A stretch of 64,000 bases of DNA from an uncultured Roseobacter sp. (GCF_947499265.1 NZ_CANMNK010000007.1:310001-374000), one strand, 5' to 3'; counted from the stretch's first letter, positions 1 through 9,190 are shown. The notes: a model not told the origin generated them from the letters alone. Numbers and translations are program-made.

Positions 1-171
1 GTGCACGTGACCGTCGCTGTCGATATGGATCGGGAGGAAATGCAGCGTCTGCCCAGCAGACATATGCTCACTTTGGCGGGTGTCGAAGTGCCCTGTCTTC
101 ACAAAGTAGACAGCCCCCATTTCCCTGCGGCGATTTTGCAATACTTAAAGGGCGGGCGAAGAGATCCGTAA
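1..171 (+). CDS. hprK: HPr kinase/phosphorylase, C-terminal end (partial)
   Basis: The frame is open from base 1 to a TAA at 169-171 and gives 56 residues. The tail (LPSRHMLTLAGVEVP, then a VDSPHFPAAI segment) resembles the C-terminal part of the short alphaproteobacterial HPr kinase/phosphorylase, which phosphorylates HPr on Ser46. The Walker A part lies outside the window. The identification rests mainly on context: rapZ starts inside the stop codon (TAATG), and the EIIA and HPr genes follow, which is the standard alphaproteobacterial order. The tight overlap implies co-transcription and coupled translation with rapZ. Confidence 0.8.
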   Translation: MHVTVAVDMDREEMQRLPSRHMLTLAGVEVPCLHKVDSPHFPAAILQYLKGGRRDP

Positions 172-1058
172 TGGCCGATAGCGAACCAACAGCGCGCAGA
201 ATTGTTTTTGTTTCCGGCCCTTCGGGCGCCGGGAGGTCTAGTGCGCTCAACGTCCTTGAGGATGCCGGTTTCGAGACGGTGGATAACCTGCCGCTGCGGC
301 TTTTGTCGCATCTGGTCGAAGGGGCGCATCAAGAGCGTCCGCTTGCGCTGGGCATTGATCCACGTAACCGGGATTTTTCCACCAACACGATCATCGATTT
401 GCTGGGGCGGCTGACTGGTGTTCCTGGGCTCGCGCCTGAACTTTTGTATCTGGATTGCACGACGGATGTATTGCTGCGCAGATTTTCGGAAACGCGGCGT
501 CGACACCCGCTTGCGCCAGATGACCGCCCGTCGGAAGGCATCATGCGAGAACTGGAGATACTTGCCCCTTTACGGGCGCGGGCAGATATATTGATCGATA
601 CCAGTGACCTGAACGTCCATCAATTGCGCGCCGAGGTGGAACATTGGTTTGCGCCGGGCGGGCAGCGCAAGTTGACGGTCTCTGTACAGTCGTTTTCCTA
701 TAAGCGCGGTTTGCCGCGCAGTGTGGATACAGTGTTTGACTGCAGGTTTCTGACAAATCCCTATTGGGTCCCTGAACTGCGCGCATTGAACGGGACGCAA
801 GAAGCCGTTGAGGCGCATGTTACGGCGGATCCAAGATTCGGCGCATTCGCCGAAAAGGTGCTGGACCTGAGCCTGTTGCTTTTGCCCGCTTATCGCGAGG
901 AGGGAAAATCTTACCTGTCAATCGCCTTTGGGTGTACCGGCGGCCAGCATCGTTCGGTGGTTATGGCGGAAAGGCATGCTTTGCAGCTTGCGGAGGCTGG
1001 CTGGCAGGTGTCTATAAGACACCGCGAGTTGGACCTGCGTAAGAAAGAAGAGGCATAA
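171..1058 (+). CDS. rapZ: RapZ-type nucleotide-binding RNase adapter
   Basis: The product is 295 residues, the usual length for the RapZ/YvcJ family. In enterobacteria RapZ delivers small RNAs to RNase E; the role in alphaproteobacteria is less clear. The N-terminus has a P-loop, GPSGAGRS at residues 16-23, with Arg22 where the canonical motif has Lys. The family C-terminal signature GCTGGQHRS is at 254-262. The ATG shares one base with the hprK stop, and the EIIA gene begins 3 bases after the rapZ stop, so this is the second gene of an hprK-rapZ-EIIA-HPr operon. Assignment is firm; the biochemical role here is inferred. Confidence 0.95.
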   Translation: MADSEPTARRIVFVSGPSGAGRSSALNVLEDAGFETVDNLPLRLLSHLVEGAHQERPLALGIDPRNRDFSTNTIIDLLGRLTGVPGLAPELLYLDCTTDVLLRRFSETRRRHPLAPDDRPSEGIMRELEILAPLRARADILIDTSDLNVHQLRAEVEHWFAPGGQRKLTVSVQSFSYKRGLPRSVDTVFDCRFLTNPYWVPELRALNGTQEAVEAHVTADPRFGAFAEKVLDLSLLLLPAYREEGKSYLSIAFGCTGGQHRSVVMAERHALQLAEAGWQVSIRHRELDLRKKEEA

Positions 1059-1061
1059 GCC

Positions 1062-1463
1062 GTGATCGGTATCGTGATTGTTGCACATGGCGGTTTGGCA
1101 AAAGAATATCTAGCAGCAGTTGAACACGTCGTTGGTCGCCAAATCGGGATCAGGGCGATTTCCATCGAAGCAGATCACGACCGATCCTCCAAAGAGCGTG
1201 AGATTTGCAGCGCGGCCGATGCTGTGGATCAGGGCGGCGGCGTGGTTGTTGTCACCGACCTCTATGGCGGCTCGCCCTCGAATCTAAGCCTTTTGGCGTG
1301 CCAGCCTGGTGATCGGCGCATTCTTTATGGTGCCAATTTGCCGATGTTGATCAAACTGGCAAAGAGTCGTCAGAAAACCGTATCAGACGCGGTGCGGCTG
1401 GCTCTCGAAGCCGGTAAGAAGTACATCGACAGCCAGAATATCAGCGCCGATCAGGAAAGCTAA
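1062..1463 (+). CDS. PTS EIIA component, mannose/fructose type
   Basis: This 133-residue cytoplasmic protein is a PTS IIA of the mannose class. It receives phosphate from HPr on the His in VIVAHGG (His9). The start is a GTG three bases after rapZ, and nothing upstream in frame is better placed. No EIIB, EIIC or EIID gene is adjacent. In alphaproteobacteria this solitary EIIA works with HPr and HprK as a regulatory phosphorelay rather than in sugar uptake. Family assignment is strong; the regulatory role is known for the group and inferred here. Confidence 0.92.
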   Translation: MIGIVIVAHGGLAKEYLAAVEHVVGRQIGIRAISIEADHDRSSKEREICSAADAVDQGGGVVVVTDLYGGSPSNLSLLACQPGDRRILYGANLPMLIKLAKSRQKTVSDAVRLALEAGKKYIDSQNISADQES

Positions 1464-1471
1464 ACGAGACT

Positions 1472-1741
1472 ATGACCGACTGCACGCTAGAAATCGTAAA
1501 CGAAAAGGGTCTTCACGCCCGCGCATCCGCGAAATTGGTGGAGGTTGTCGAAGGATTTGACGCGAGCGCCGAGATTTCCAAGGATGGCATGACTGCATCA
1601 GGTGACAGTATTATGGGACTTTTGATGTTGGCAGCGTCCAAGGGAAGCATTATTGACGTGACGACCTCCGGTCCGGACGCTGATGCGTTGGCAGCTGCGC
1701 TGAGAACGCTTGTGGCAGAAAAGTTTGGCGAAGGTCAGTGA
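1472..1741 (+). CDS. ptsH: Phosphocarrier protein HPr
   Basis: This is an 89-residue HPr, the standard length. The catalytic His15 lies in KGLHARAS and the regulatory Ser46 in GDSIMGL, so both the EI-dependent site and the HprK-dependent site are kept. It follows the EIIA gene by 8 bases and ends the hprK-rapZ-EIIA-ptsH run. Having HprK and Ser46 HPr together implies two-site control of the relay. EI (ptsP/ptsI) is not in the window. Confidence 0.96.
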   Translation: MTDCTLEIVNEKGLHARASAKLVEVVEGFDASAEISKDGMTASGDSIMGLLMLAASKGSIIDVTTSGPDADALAAALRTLVAEKFGEGQ

Positions 1742-1784
1742 CGTAACACATCGGCGTTCAGCGCATGAAACAAGGTAACGGGTC

Positions 1785-2666
1785 TTGGTAGAGAGCACAC
1801 AAGACGTCAACATAGCCACAGGTGAGGCTGATCCGGTCAATTTTAATCAATATGACCGCAGAAGTCTTTCCTATGCGTCGACCTTCGAGGATCCCTGGAA
1901 ATCGACCGTTATCAGGGTAATCGAGGCCTTCACGGGCAAGCTCACCATTCTGCGGCTGGTCAAGAAATTTGAACGGCGAGGCGCGCCAAAGGGTCAGGCA
2001 TTCTGGCGCGCGGCTCTGGATGTGATGGGGATCGATCTGCTCACACCGCAAGTGCAATTGGACAGGATCCCGAAAACGGGGCCGGTGATTGTCGTCTCAA
2101 ACCATCCCCATGGTATGGTAGACGGCATGATCTTTGCCGATCTGATTGGCCGTGTGCGCCCGGATTATCGCATCCTGACCCGCTCGTTACTGACCGTGAT
2201 CGATGAGGTCGCCGGGTCCTATATGATCCCGGTACCGTTTCCGCATGATCCTGACGCGCAACGCAAAGGCGTTGAAATGCGTGCCAAGGCGATGACGCAT
2301 TTGAAAGAGGGCGGTGTCGTTGCGCTCTTCCCGTCAGGCGGTGTTGCCGCGTCCGAAACCTATTTTGGGCCCGCGGTCGAGGGTGAGTGGAACGTCTTCA
2401 CCGCCAAGCTGATCCGGCGGTCGGGCGCGACAGTCGTGCCGATCAAATTTCTGGGGCAGAACTCGCGTGCCTATCAAATTGCCAACAAGGTGTCACCGAT
2501 GCTGCGACAGGGGCTGTTGCTGCATGAAATCGTGCATTCGCTCAACAAACCGCAGGCTCCAATTGTGGGACATCCGTTGTCCCAAGAGGACTTGAGCAAA
2601 TGGGACGATGACCCGCGCGGGTTCATGGCCTGGTTGCGGGACCACACGCTGTCTTTGGAAGACTAA
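1785..2666 (+). CDS. PlsC-like lysophospholipid acyltransferase family protein
   Basis: The product is 293 residues with a glycerolipid acyltransferase signature, NHPHGMVDG at residues 106-114 (a variant of the NHxxxxD box). A second conserved block, ALFPSGGVAA, lies downstream, like the FPEG-type substrate motif of the family. A hydrophobic stretch (PVIVVSNHP) leads into the active site, so a membrane-surface enzyme that acylates a lysophospholipid or related alcohol is likely. I chose the TTG at 1785, with AAGG about 9 bases upstream, since the only nearby ATG is out of frame. It sits 43 bases after ptsH. Substrate is unknown. Confidence 0.8.
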   Translation: MVESTQDVNIATGEADPVNFNQYDRRSLSYASTFEDPWKSTVIRVIEAFTGKLTILRLVKKFERRGAPKGQAFWRAALDVMGIDLLTPQVQLDRIPKTGPVIVVSNHPHGMVDGMIFADLIGRVRPDYRILTRSLLTVIDEVAGSYMIPVPFPHDPDAQRKGVEMRAKAMTHLKEGGVVALFPSGGVAASETYFGPAVEGEWNVFTAKLIRRSGATVVPIKFLGQNSRAYQIANKVSPMLRQGLLLHEIVHSLNKPQAPIVGHPLSQEDLSKWDDDPRGFMAWLRDHTLSLED

Positions 2667-2715
2667 ACCATATCGACATCGAACACTGTGGCCGCATGGT
2701 CGACCGTCGCTGCGT

Positions 2716-3591
2716 TCAGCGCGTTGGTGTAGGCGTTTCGCCACGGTAATCGTAGAAACCACGCTGAGTCTTGCGCCCAAGCCAGCCTGCTTCCACATAT
2801 TTGGTCAACAGCGGGCAGGGGCGATACTTGGTATCCGCCAACCCGTCGTGCAGCACATTCATGATCGCAAGACATGTATCCAGGCCAATAAAGTCAGCAA
2901 GCTCCAGCGGCCCCATCGGATGGTTCGCGCCCAGTTTCATTGAGCTGTCGATGGACTGAACGCTGCCGACGCCCTCGTAGAGCGTATATACGGCCTCGTT
3001 GATCATCGGCATCAGAATCCGATTGACGATAAATGCGGGAAAGTCCTCTGCCGAAGCGGCCGTCTTTCCCAGCCGATCAACCACTTCCTTGCAGGCGGTA
3101 AAGGTTGGCTCATCCGTCGCGATGCCGCGAATGAGCTCAACCAATTGCATCACGGGCACAGGGTTCATGAAATGAAAGCCCATGAATTTCTCTGGCCGGT
3201 CGGTGCGGCTGGCCAGTCGCGTGATCGAAATGGAAGATGTATTGGAGGTCAAAATCGTATGCGGCTGCAAATGCGGGACAAGATCTTCGAAGATCGCCTG
3301 TTTCACGGCTTCACGCTCTGTGGCCGCCTCGATGATCAGGTCCGTCTGCCCCAGTTCCGTCAGTGTCTGGGTGGTCTTGATCCGTGCGAGGGCCTGAGCC
3401 TGATCCTCCCCGGTGATTTTGCCCCGCGATACCTGCCGCTCCATATTCTTGGTCATCAGGGCCATCGCGGCATCCAGAGCGTCCTGGCTGATGTCATTCA
3501 GCAGAATATCATATCCGGCGAGCGCCATGACATGGGCAATGCCGTTGCCCATCTGACCCGCACCCACAATTCCGATCGCTTTGATGTCCAT
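2716..3591 (-). CDS. 3-hydroxybutyryl-CoA dehydrogenase
   Basis: This 291-residue NAD-dependent enzyme oxidises 3-hydroxyacyl-CoA (or reduces acetoacetyl-CoA). The Rossmann motif GAGQMGNGIA spans residues 10-19. SNTSS is at 116-120, and the catalytic pair is His140 in GFHFMNPVP and Glu152. The C-terminal dimerisation domain follows, with NHPMGPLELADFIG. It lies on the same strand as etfA and etfB but is separated from them by the opposite-strand DUF6473-like gene. This fits fatty-acid or polyhydroxybutyrate metabolism feeding electrons to ETF. Confidence 0.93.
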   Translation of the reverse strand: MDIKAIGIVGAGQMGNGIAHVMALAGYDILLNDISQDALDAAMALMTKNMERQVSRGKITGEDQAQALARIKTTQTLTELGQTDLIIEAATEREAVKQAIFEDLVPHLQPHTILTSNTSSISITRLASRTDRPEKFMGFHFMNPVPVMQLVELIRGIATDEPTFTACKEVVDRLGKTAASAEDFPAFIVNRILMPMINEAVYTLYEGVGSVQSIDSSMKLGANHPMGPLELADFIGLDTCLAIMNVLHDGLADTKYRPCPLLTKYVEAGWLGRKTQRGFYDYRGETPTPTR

Positions 3592-3748
3592 CGGACGCCC
3601 CTTCTAGGTTTCCTGCACTCTACGGTGCCTGCTCGGTGAGCCGCAAGGCCGCATGCTGCTTAAAATACGGGGCAAATTCGCCGTTTAACAGAATCTAAGG
3701 GTCCGGCGTGCACATTGCGTATTGGGTGATTCAAAAGAGGTGGGTTTT

Positions 3749-4585
3749 ATGACCTATGACGTTCTGGGGGCGGGGGCTCTCGACTATGCGCCATGTCGTT
3801 ATGGCAATTCGAAATTGTTGTTTAGAGGGCCACAACGACGGCTGGACGCGCCCTATGTCGCGTTCCTTGGTGGCACTGCAACATATGGAAAATTTATCAA
3901 GAGCCCGTTTCCGGCGCTTGTGGAAAGCGATTTGGGTGTGAATTGCGTCAATTTCGGTGTCTCGAACGCGGGTGTTGATGTGCTCGTAAATGACGCCTTG
4001 ATCGGTGATGCGTGCAACGGGTCCGTTGCAACGGTCGTTCAGGTTATCGGCGCGCAGAATCTTTCAAACCGATTTTACACGGTACATCCGCGTCGCAACG
4101 ACCGGTTTGTGACGGCTTCGCCGCTCTTGTCCGCCGTGTATCCGGAGGTCGATTTTGCAGAGTTTCATTTTACCAAACACATGCTGAGCTGCCTCTATCA
4201 GGTTTCCAAAGATCGCTTTGCGGTGGTGCGGGGTGAGCTGCAAAAGGCGTGGTTGGCCCGCATGCAGCTCTTGCTCAAGCGTATTTCCGGCAAAACGGTA
4301 TTGGTTTGGTTTGCCGATCACGCGCCGTTAAGCGAAGAACCGATCGGGCTGGATCCGGCGAAGGCCAAGACGCCACTCTTTGTGACCCGGCAGATGCTGG
4401 ATGAGTTGAAGCCCTGGGCCAACAGCTTCGTTGAAGTTGTTGTGACGCCCGAGGCCTTGGCGGCAGGCACCGACGGTATGGTGTTCAGCCAAATGGAAGC
4501 CATGGCAGCGGCGGAAATGCTGGGCCCCAAAGCGCACGGCGAGGTTGCCCGTCAACTGGGAGAAGTGCTGCACGATCTGATTTAA
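3749..4585 (+). CDS. DUF6473-like hypothetical protein
   Basis: The protein has 278 residues and no recognisable catalytic motif. I recall similar proteins (opening MTYDVLGAGALDY, then FLGGTATYGKF and VHPRRNDRF) from many Rhodobacteraceae, grouped as DUF6473; this comes from memory. There is no signal peptide or membrane segment. I chose ATG 3749 because AAGAGG lies about 8 bases upstream; an in-frame TTG at 3722 has no such site. A bidirectional hairpin separates it from etfA on the other strand. Function unknown. Confidence 0.7.
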   Translation: MTYDVLGAGALDYAPCRYGNSKLLFRGPQRRLDAPYVAFLGGTATYGKFIKSPFPALVESDLGVNCVNFGVSNAGVDVLVNDALIGDACNGSVATVVQVIGAQNLSNRFYTVHPRRNDRFVTASPLLSAVYPEVDFAEFHFTKHMLSCLYQVSKDRFAVVRGELQKAWLARMQLLLKRISGKTVLVWFADHAPLSEEPIGLDPAKAKTPLFVTRQMLDELKPWANSFVEVVVTPEALAAGTDGMVFSQMEAMAAAEMLGPKAHGEVARQLGEVLHDLI

Positions 4586-4590
4586 CAAAA

Positions 4591-4615
4591 AGGCCGCGCA
4601 AAAAAAGCGCGGCCT
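4591..4615. terminator. Bidirectional intrinsic terminator
   Basis: A perfect 9-bp stem, AGGCCGCGC (4591-4599) with GCGCGGCCT (4607-4615), encloses seven A residues. It is preceded by AAAAA and followed by TGGTT. Placed between the convergent DUF6473-like gene and etfA, it can serve both. The upstream A-tract makes it strongest for minus-strand transcription leaving etfA. Confidence 0.75.
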
Positions 4616-4641
4616 TGGTTATTTAAAGCATGTCTGAGGGG

Positions 4642-5568
4642 TCAGAGTTTTTCGATCAGCTCTGGAACCGCCGAGAAGAGATCCGCGACCAGACCATAGT
4701 CCGCGACCTGGAAGATAGGCGCCTCTTCGTCCTTGTTGATGGCCACGATGATCTTGGAATCCTTCATGCCCGCCAAGTGCTGGATGGCGCCTGAGATGCC
4801 AACCGCCACATAAAGATCGGGTGCAACCACTTTACCGGTCTGACCAACCTGCCAATCGTTGGGGGCGTAGCCTGAGTCTACCGCGGCGCGGGATGCGCCC
4901 ACAGCAGCGCCCAGTTTGTCAGCTAGCTTTTCGATCAGGGCAAAGTCATCTTCGGAGCCAACACCGCGGCCACCGGAAACAACGACGCCAGCAGAGGTCA
5001 GTTCCGGGCGATCACTTGCCGCCACCTTGTCCTCGACCCATTCACTGAGGCCAGGGTCGTCAGCAGCCGAGACCGCTTCAACGGCAGCCGATCCGCCTTC
5101 ACCCGCAGCGTCAAAGGTCGACGTCCGGAAGGTCACGACTTTCTTGGCGTCTGCGGATTTCACGGTTTGAACCGCATTGCCGGCATAGATCGGTCGCTCG
5201 AATGTACTGCCATCGACAACACCGGAGGCGTCCGAAATCACCATGACATCCAGCAATGCCGCCACACGCGGCATGACGTTTTTGGCGTCGGTGGTCGCAG
5301 GGGCGACAATGTGCTCATAATCGCCTGACAGCGAAACGATCAATGCGGCTGTGGATTCTGCAAGGCGGTGACCCAGCGTTGCATCTTCGGCCACCAGCAC
5401 TTTGCTCACACCCTCGATCTTGGATGCTGCCTCGCCAGCTGCGGCGGCAGATCCGCCAGCCGCCAGAACGGTCACATCACCCAGCATCTTGGCAGCGGTC
5501 ACAGCTTTTGACGTGGCATCCATCGCCAGTTCGCCATCGGTTACTTCTGCAAGGAGTAGAACAGCCAT
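4642..5568 (-). CDS. etfA: Electron transfer flavoprotein subunit alpha
   Basis: The product is 308 residues, the usual size of ETF alpha. It binds FAD and, with EtfB, passes electrons from acyl-CoA dehydrogenases to ETF-ubiquinone oxidoreductase. The FAD-binding C-terminal region is clear: SGGRGVGS, then [20 protein letters not shown] and [10 protein letters not shown]. Its ATG overlaps the etfB TAA by one base, so etfB-etfA form a coupled two-gene unit. Downstream is the bidirectional terminator at 4591-4615. Confidence 0.97.
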   Translation of the reverse strand: MAVLLLAEVTDGELAMDATSKAVTAAKMLGDVTVLAAGGSAAAAGEAASKIEGVSKVLVAEDATLGHRLAESTAALIVSLSGDYEHIVAPATTDAKNVMPRVAALLDVMVISDASGVVDGSTFERPIYAGNAVQTVKSADAKKVVTFRTSTFDAAGEGGSAAVEAVSAADDPGLSEWVEDKVAASDRPELTSAGVVVSGGRGVGSEDDFALIEKLADKLGAAVGASRAAVDSGYAPNDWQVGQTGKVVAPDLYVAVGISGAIQHLAGMKDSKIIVAINKDEEAPIFQVADYGLVADLFSAVPELIEKL

Positions 5569-6326
5569 TACACAGCCCCCGCTTCTTTGAGTTTCGATAC
5601 CAGTTCTTCGACCGAACCAACCTTGATGCCTGCCGCGCGCGCTTCGGGCTCCACGGTTTGCACGATTTCAAGGCGGGGGGTTACATCAACGCCGTAATCC
5701 GCCGCGGATTTCTCATCCAATGGCTTTTTCTTGGCTTTCATGATGTTCGGCAGCGACGCGTAACGCGGCTCATTGAGGCGCAAATCGACGGTGATCACGG
5801 TTGGCATGGTCACTTTGATGGTTTGCATGCCGCCGTCCACTTCGCGGCTGACAACCGCATGCTCGCCCTCAATCGCGACTTCGGAAGCAAAGGTTGCCTG
5901 GCTCCAGCCCATCAGAGCGCTCAGCATCTGACCAGTAGCATTCATATCGTTGTCGATCGCCTGCTTGCCGCAGAGCACGAGGCCCGGCTGCTCTTCGTCC
6001 ACAATGGCTTTGAGAATTTTGGCCACGCTCAGCGGCTCAATGTCCTGATGCACGTCATCCGCGGCGATCACCAGAATGGCGCGGTCCGCGCCCATCGCCA
6101 GGGCTGTGCGCAGCGTTTCCTGGCTTTGCTTCACGCCGATGGAGACCACGACCACTTCGTCGGCCTGTCCTGCTTCTTTGAGGCGGATGGCCTGTTCGAC
6201 GGAAATCTCGTCAAACGGGTTCATCGACATTTTCACATTGGCAAGATCAACACCCGATCCGTCCGCTTTGACGCGCACTTTCACGTTGTAATCGATCACG
6301 CGTTTGACAGGTACCAGAACCTTCAT
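5568..6326 (-). CDS. etfB: Electron transfer flavoprotein subunit beta
   Basis: This 252-residue subunit binds AMP and pairs with EtfA. Family features are visible: the opening [17 protein letters not shown], the [10 protein letters not shown] block, [10 protein letters not shown], and the [20 protein letters not shown] region just before the recognition loop. An AGGAGAGAG Shine-Dalgarno sequence stands before the ATG on the minus strand. About 290 bases separate it from the adenosyltransferase gene. I saw no clear terminator there, so read-through from that gene is possible. Confidence 0.97.
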   Translation of the reverse strand: MKVLVPVKRVIDYNVKVRVKADGSGVDLANVKMSMNPFDEISVEQAIRLKEAGQADEVVVVSIGVKQSQETLRTALAMGADRAILVIAADDVHQDIEPLSVAKILKAIVDEEQPGLVLCGKQAIDNDMNATGQMLSALMGWSQATFASEVAIEGEHAVVSREVDGGMQTIKVTMPTVITVDLRLNEPRYASLPNIMKAKKKPLDEKSAADYGVDVTPRLEIVQTVEPEARAAGIKVGSVEELVSKLKEAGAV

Positions 6327-6615
6327 TGGCGTCTCTCTCCTTAGGATGGCGACTCACGCGATGCGCAAGCCAGATTTTTATCTGAGGTGTGGTTTAACCA
6401 AGCTTAGCTGCATGAAACAGTGTAAAATCGTCACGCCCGCGCACAGGAACGCCGCGTTTTTAACGAATTTCCCGGTTTGGAGCAAAAATTTCCGATGAGA
6501 TGCAATGCAAGGGCGACAAATCACGCGCCCGAACGGTTTGCCGGGTCACCCTGTGGCAATGTAGGTGGCTCTCTTTTTCAAAAGCCTGCCGTCGCGACCG
6601 GCGGCAGCGCCGCTT

Positions 6616-7188
6616 TCAGCGGTTCGCGCCAGGCACCCACAACACATCGTCCTTGCCGCCATTGTTTGCCATGCGCGCGGCAACGAAAAACCAATCGCTG
6701 AGGCGATTGAGGTATTTGACGGCCGAGGTATTGATCGCTTCCATCGTCGCGAGTTCCACACAAAGCCGTTCGGCCCGGCGCGATACCGTGCGGCAAACAT
6801 GCAGATGCGCGGCCAGCGCGGACCCACCGGGCAGAATGAAACTCCGCAGCGGATCAAGCTCGGCATTCATAGCGTCAATCTCGTTTTCCAGCCGCGTCAC
6901 CTGCGCATCGATCATCCGCAGGGGCGGATATTCGGCTTCGGCGTCCTGTTCCATGTCGGGGCGGCAGAGGTCCGCCCCCAGATCAAACAGGTCATTCTGG
7001 ATCCGGCTTAGCGCGCCATCGACCTCACCCGTCGCTTCCAGCCGCGCAACGCCGACAAAGGAGTTCAGCTCGTCCGACGTGCCATAAGCGGTGACGCGCA
7101 ACGCGTGTTTGGCGACCCGTGCGCCGTTGCCAAGCGCCGTTTCACCGGCATCGCCTGTCTTGGTGTAAATCTTGTTCAATACAACCAT
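6616..7188 (-). CDS. PduO-type ATP:cob(I)alamin adenosyltransferase
   Basis: The enzyme moves the adenosyl group of ATP onto cob(I)alamin to make adenosylcobalamin. From the ATG at 7188 it has 190 residues. The nucleotide-binding N-terminus YTKTGDAGETALGNG and the helix motif FILPGGSALAAHLH followed by RTVSRRAER are diagnostic of the PduO class. I preferred this ATG to an in-frame one at 7227, because it sits one base after the stop of the upstream HIG1-type gene and gives the usual N-terminus. I looked for a cobalamin riboswitch upstream and saw none. Confidence 0.93.
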   Translation of the reverse strand: MVVLNKIYTKTGDAGETALGNGARVAKHALRVTAYGTSDELNSFVGVARLEATGEVDGALSRIQNDLFDLGADLCRPDMEQDAEAEYPPLRMIDAQVTRLENEIDAMNAELDPLRSFILPGGSALAAHLHVCRTVSRRAERLCVELATMEAINTSAVKYLNRLSDWFFVAARMANNGGKDDVLWVPGANR

Positions 7189-7189
7189 T

Positions 7190-7396
7190 TCACTGGCCCC
7201 CTTGGCTGCGGAAAAAGACATAGGCAAGGATCAGACATACGGCGATGAACTGCGCCCCGATCCGGTAGCGCATCAGCTTGTTGGCGTTTTTCTTGTTGAA
7301 CGCACCGCCTTTGGCAAAGCCCCCCAGGCCCAACATCAACACAACCACAACCGCAAGGCAGGCCAGAACGGCAATCACGAATAGGGGGTCACCCAC
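7190..7396 (-). CDS. Small twin-transmembrane HIG1-domain protein
   Basis: This is a 68-residue inner-membrane protein with two hydrophobic helices (FVIAVLACLAVVVVLMLGLG and RIGAQFIAVCLILAYVFF). They are joined by a short basic loop, GGAFNKKNANKLMRYR, the pattern of bacterial HIG1-domain proteins. I chose the GTG at 7396 because AAGGAA lies about 7 bases upstream; a second GTG at 7426 would add ten basic residues. It is translationally linked to the adenosyltransferase (TGA, one base, ATG). Its role is unknown; a link to respiratory complexes is an inference from the eukaryotic family. Confidence 0.75.
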   Translation of the reverse strand: MGDPLFVIAVLACLAVVVVLMLGLGGFAKGGAFNKKNANKLMRYRIGAQFIAVCLILAYVFFRSQGGQ

Positions 7397-7478
7397 AGCA
7401 TTTTTCCTTTTCTTCCACAGCCGCACATGTAGGCGGACATCCTGAAAAAGCGAACCGGTTTTTTGTGACGGGCATCAT

Positions 7479-8309
7479 TCAGCCGCGTGACAGCACCCAA
7501 TCTAGCGCGCGGGTGGGCAATATCCGCCGCAATGTGCCCATGATGTAGGTCGGCGTTGTGACGTAATAGCGCGGGCGAGGGTGCGTTGCATTCAACGCCT
7601 GGATCAGTTTGGCCAGAACCGCATTTGCAGGTAGTTCAAAAGGGTCTGGCCCGCGATCTTCGTATAGTCTTTTGTTCAGCCCGGTTTCGTATTGCCCACG
7701 CCGCGCAGAGGTGCGCCAATCCACCCAGCGTTCGTAATGTGGAATGGCGTTTTGCCGAATTTTGGACGTGACCGGGCCGGGCTCGATCAGGATGATGTCA
7801 ATCGGTGTGTCGCGCATCTCGATCCGCATCGTGTCGGTCAACCCTTCCAGCGCGAATTTGGTCGCATTGTAAGCGCCGCGCCATGGCATTGTCACGAAAC
7901 CAAGGACGGAGGAGCATTGCACGATGCGCCCGTGCCCCTGCGCCCTCATGACCGGTATCACCGCGCGGGTCAGGTGGTGCCAGCCAAAGAAATTAGCCTC
8001 GAAAATGGCGCGCAGCGCGTCTGTTGGCAAATCTTCCACGGCACCGGGAGTGCCATGAGCCCCATTGTTAAAAAGCGCGTCCAGCGTGCCGCCGGTCGCC
8101 GCGAGTACCTCAGCAAGGGCTGCGTCGATCGCTCCGCTGTCTGTGTAGTCCAGGCGCGGGCTCTCGAACCCCTCAGCTTTTAATTTGTCACAATCTTCTT
8201 GTTTGCGACAGGCTGCGAAAACGCGCCAGCCTTGGGCTTTCAGACCAATCGCGCAGCTATACCCGATGCCGGATGAGCAGCCGGTGATCAGTATCGATTT
8301 TTGTGCCAA
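7479..8309 (-). CDS. SDR-family NAD(P)-dependent oxidoreductase
   Basis: This is a classical short-chain dehydrogenase of about 276 residues. The cofactor motif is TGCSSGIG (residues 9-16). Active-site residues are Ser134 in QCSSV, Tyr147 and Lys151 in YNATK. The usual NNAG motif reads NNGA here. A PGPV motif follows. I favour the TTG at 8309 because GGAGAAG stands just upstream; an ATG at 8345 would add 12 residues. The C-terminus is hydrophobic and basic (TYIMGTLRRILPTRALDWVL), which may give membrane contact. Substrate unknown. Confidence 0.85.
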   Translation of the reverse strand: MAQKSILITGCSSGIGYSCAIGLKAQGWRVFAACRKQEDCDKLKAEGFESPRLDYTDSGAIDAALAEVLAATGGTLDALFNNGAHGTPGAVEDLPTDALRAIFEANFFGWHHLTRAVIPVMRAQGHGRIVQCSSVLGFVTMPWRGAYNATKFALEGLTDTMRIEMRDTPIDIILIEPGPVTSKIRQNAIPHYERWVDWRTSARRGQYETGLNKRLYEDRGPDPFELPANAVLAKLIQALNATHPRPRYYVTTPTYIMGTLRRILPTRALDWVLSRG

Positions 8310-8366
8310 GAGCTTCTCCGCTGTTGCCACCCTCAGGAATGGCAACTTGAGCGCCAGGGCGCAAGC

Positions 8367-8987
8367 TTATCCGTTGGTCAGAAGATAGTCGGCGATCCAG
8401 CCTTCGGGGCCGCCAGTGAGCGGGCGCAGTTTCACCCATCCTGTACCGTCATCCTGCAGGATTTCGACCTGCGTGTCGCGGTTCAGCTTGGTGACCACGT
8501 CAAAGCCCGTGCCTGGCCCGCCGCGCATGTTCACCACCGCAGCCGAGACAAATCGGATGTCGCGCGGGGTGGAAACAGCGGCAGAGGAGGCTTGCGTGCT
8601 TGTGCCGGGGAAAATGATGCTCGGCACGACGCCCTGCGCGTCGGGCGTACCGTCAAAGGTCACTGCCGTGATGCCGATCACGTTCGGCGTCTCCAGCGCT
8701 GCCACCTGTGGCTCGGGTGCGGCGGGCGTTTCAGCCGCGGGGGGTGCGGGGGCCTCTCTCTCGGTCAGCACATCCTCAAAAGACGTCAGGCTGAGCGACA
8801 TGCGCGTCACCTCGGGCGCATTGGTCTCGGCTGCTGCGACCTCAACGGGTTCTGCGGGAAGTGCGCCATCCGTACGCGCCATAACGGCTGCGTTGCGCGC
8901 CGCGACCGGGTCGAAATCGGCCCCGCCGCTCAGTTCATAAAATGCCAATGCCATAAAACCAAAACTCAACAGAATGAATCGCTTCAT
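8367..8987 (-). CDS. Secreted or membrane-anchored SH3-like domain protein
   Basis: The protein has 206 residues. An N-terminal hydrophobic segment (MKRFILLSFGFMALAFY) is a signal peptide or anchor. A low-complexity Ala/Pro/Glu linker runs to about residue 125. A bacterial SH3-like domain covers roughly 145-206, with VVNMRGGPGTGFDVVTKL, WVKLRPL and GWIADYLL. Such domains usually bind peptidoglycan or envelope peptides, so an envelope function is likely. It is divergent from parC. Confidence 0.8.
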   Translation of the reverse strand: MKRFILLSFGFMALAFYELSGGADFDPVAARNAAVMARTDGALPAEPVEVAAAETNAPEVTRMSLSLTSFEDVLTEREAPAPPAAETPAAPEPQVAALETPNVIGITAVTFDGTPDAQGVVPSIIFPGTSTQASSAAVSTPRDIRFVSAAVVNMRGGPGTGFDVVTKLNRDTQVEILQDDGTGWVKLRPLTGGPEGWIADYLLTNG

Positions 8988-9190
8988 TTAATTACCCTCG
9001 TACAACTTCTGACAGACTAACACGTTTCTCTGCCATTTGGGTCCATAACAATCCAAATTGGTTTCCGTGAGTGGGAAACTGGCTCTGCAATCGTCAATTT
9101 GAACCTGTTGCGGCGGTGCCACGGCGAGCAGATGCGTTTTACGCCATATCGCGCTTGTTCGGCGCGTACCGGGGGGGTACACAACATCCG

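Noticed and set aside
6327-6615. Small genes between etfB and the adenosyltransferase
   Set aside because: Open frames here lack ribosome sites and run into or across the neighbouring gene in the wrong frame.
7189-7478. Cobalamin riboswitch before the adenosyltransferase
   Set aside because: The upstream space is filled by the HIG1-type gene with a one-base gap, and no B12-box was seen.
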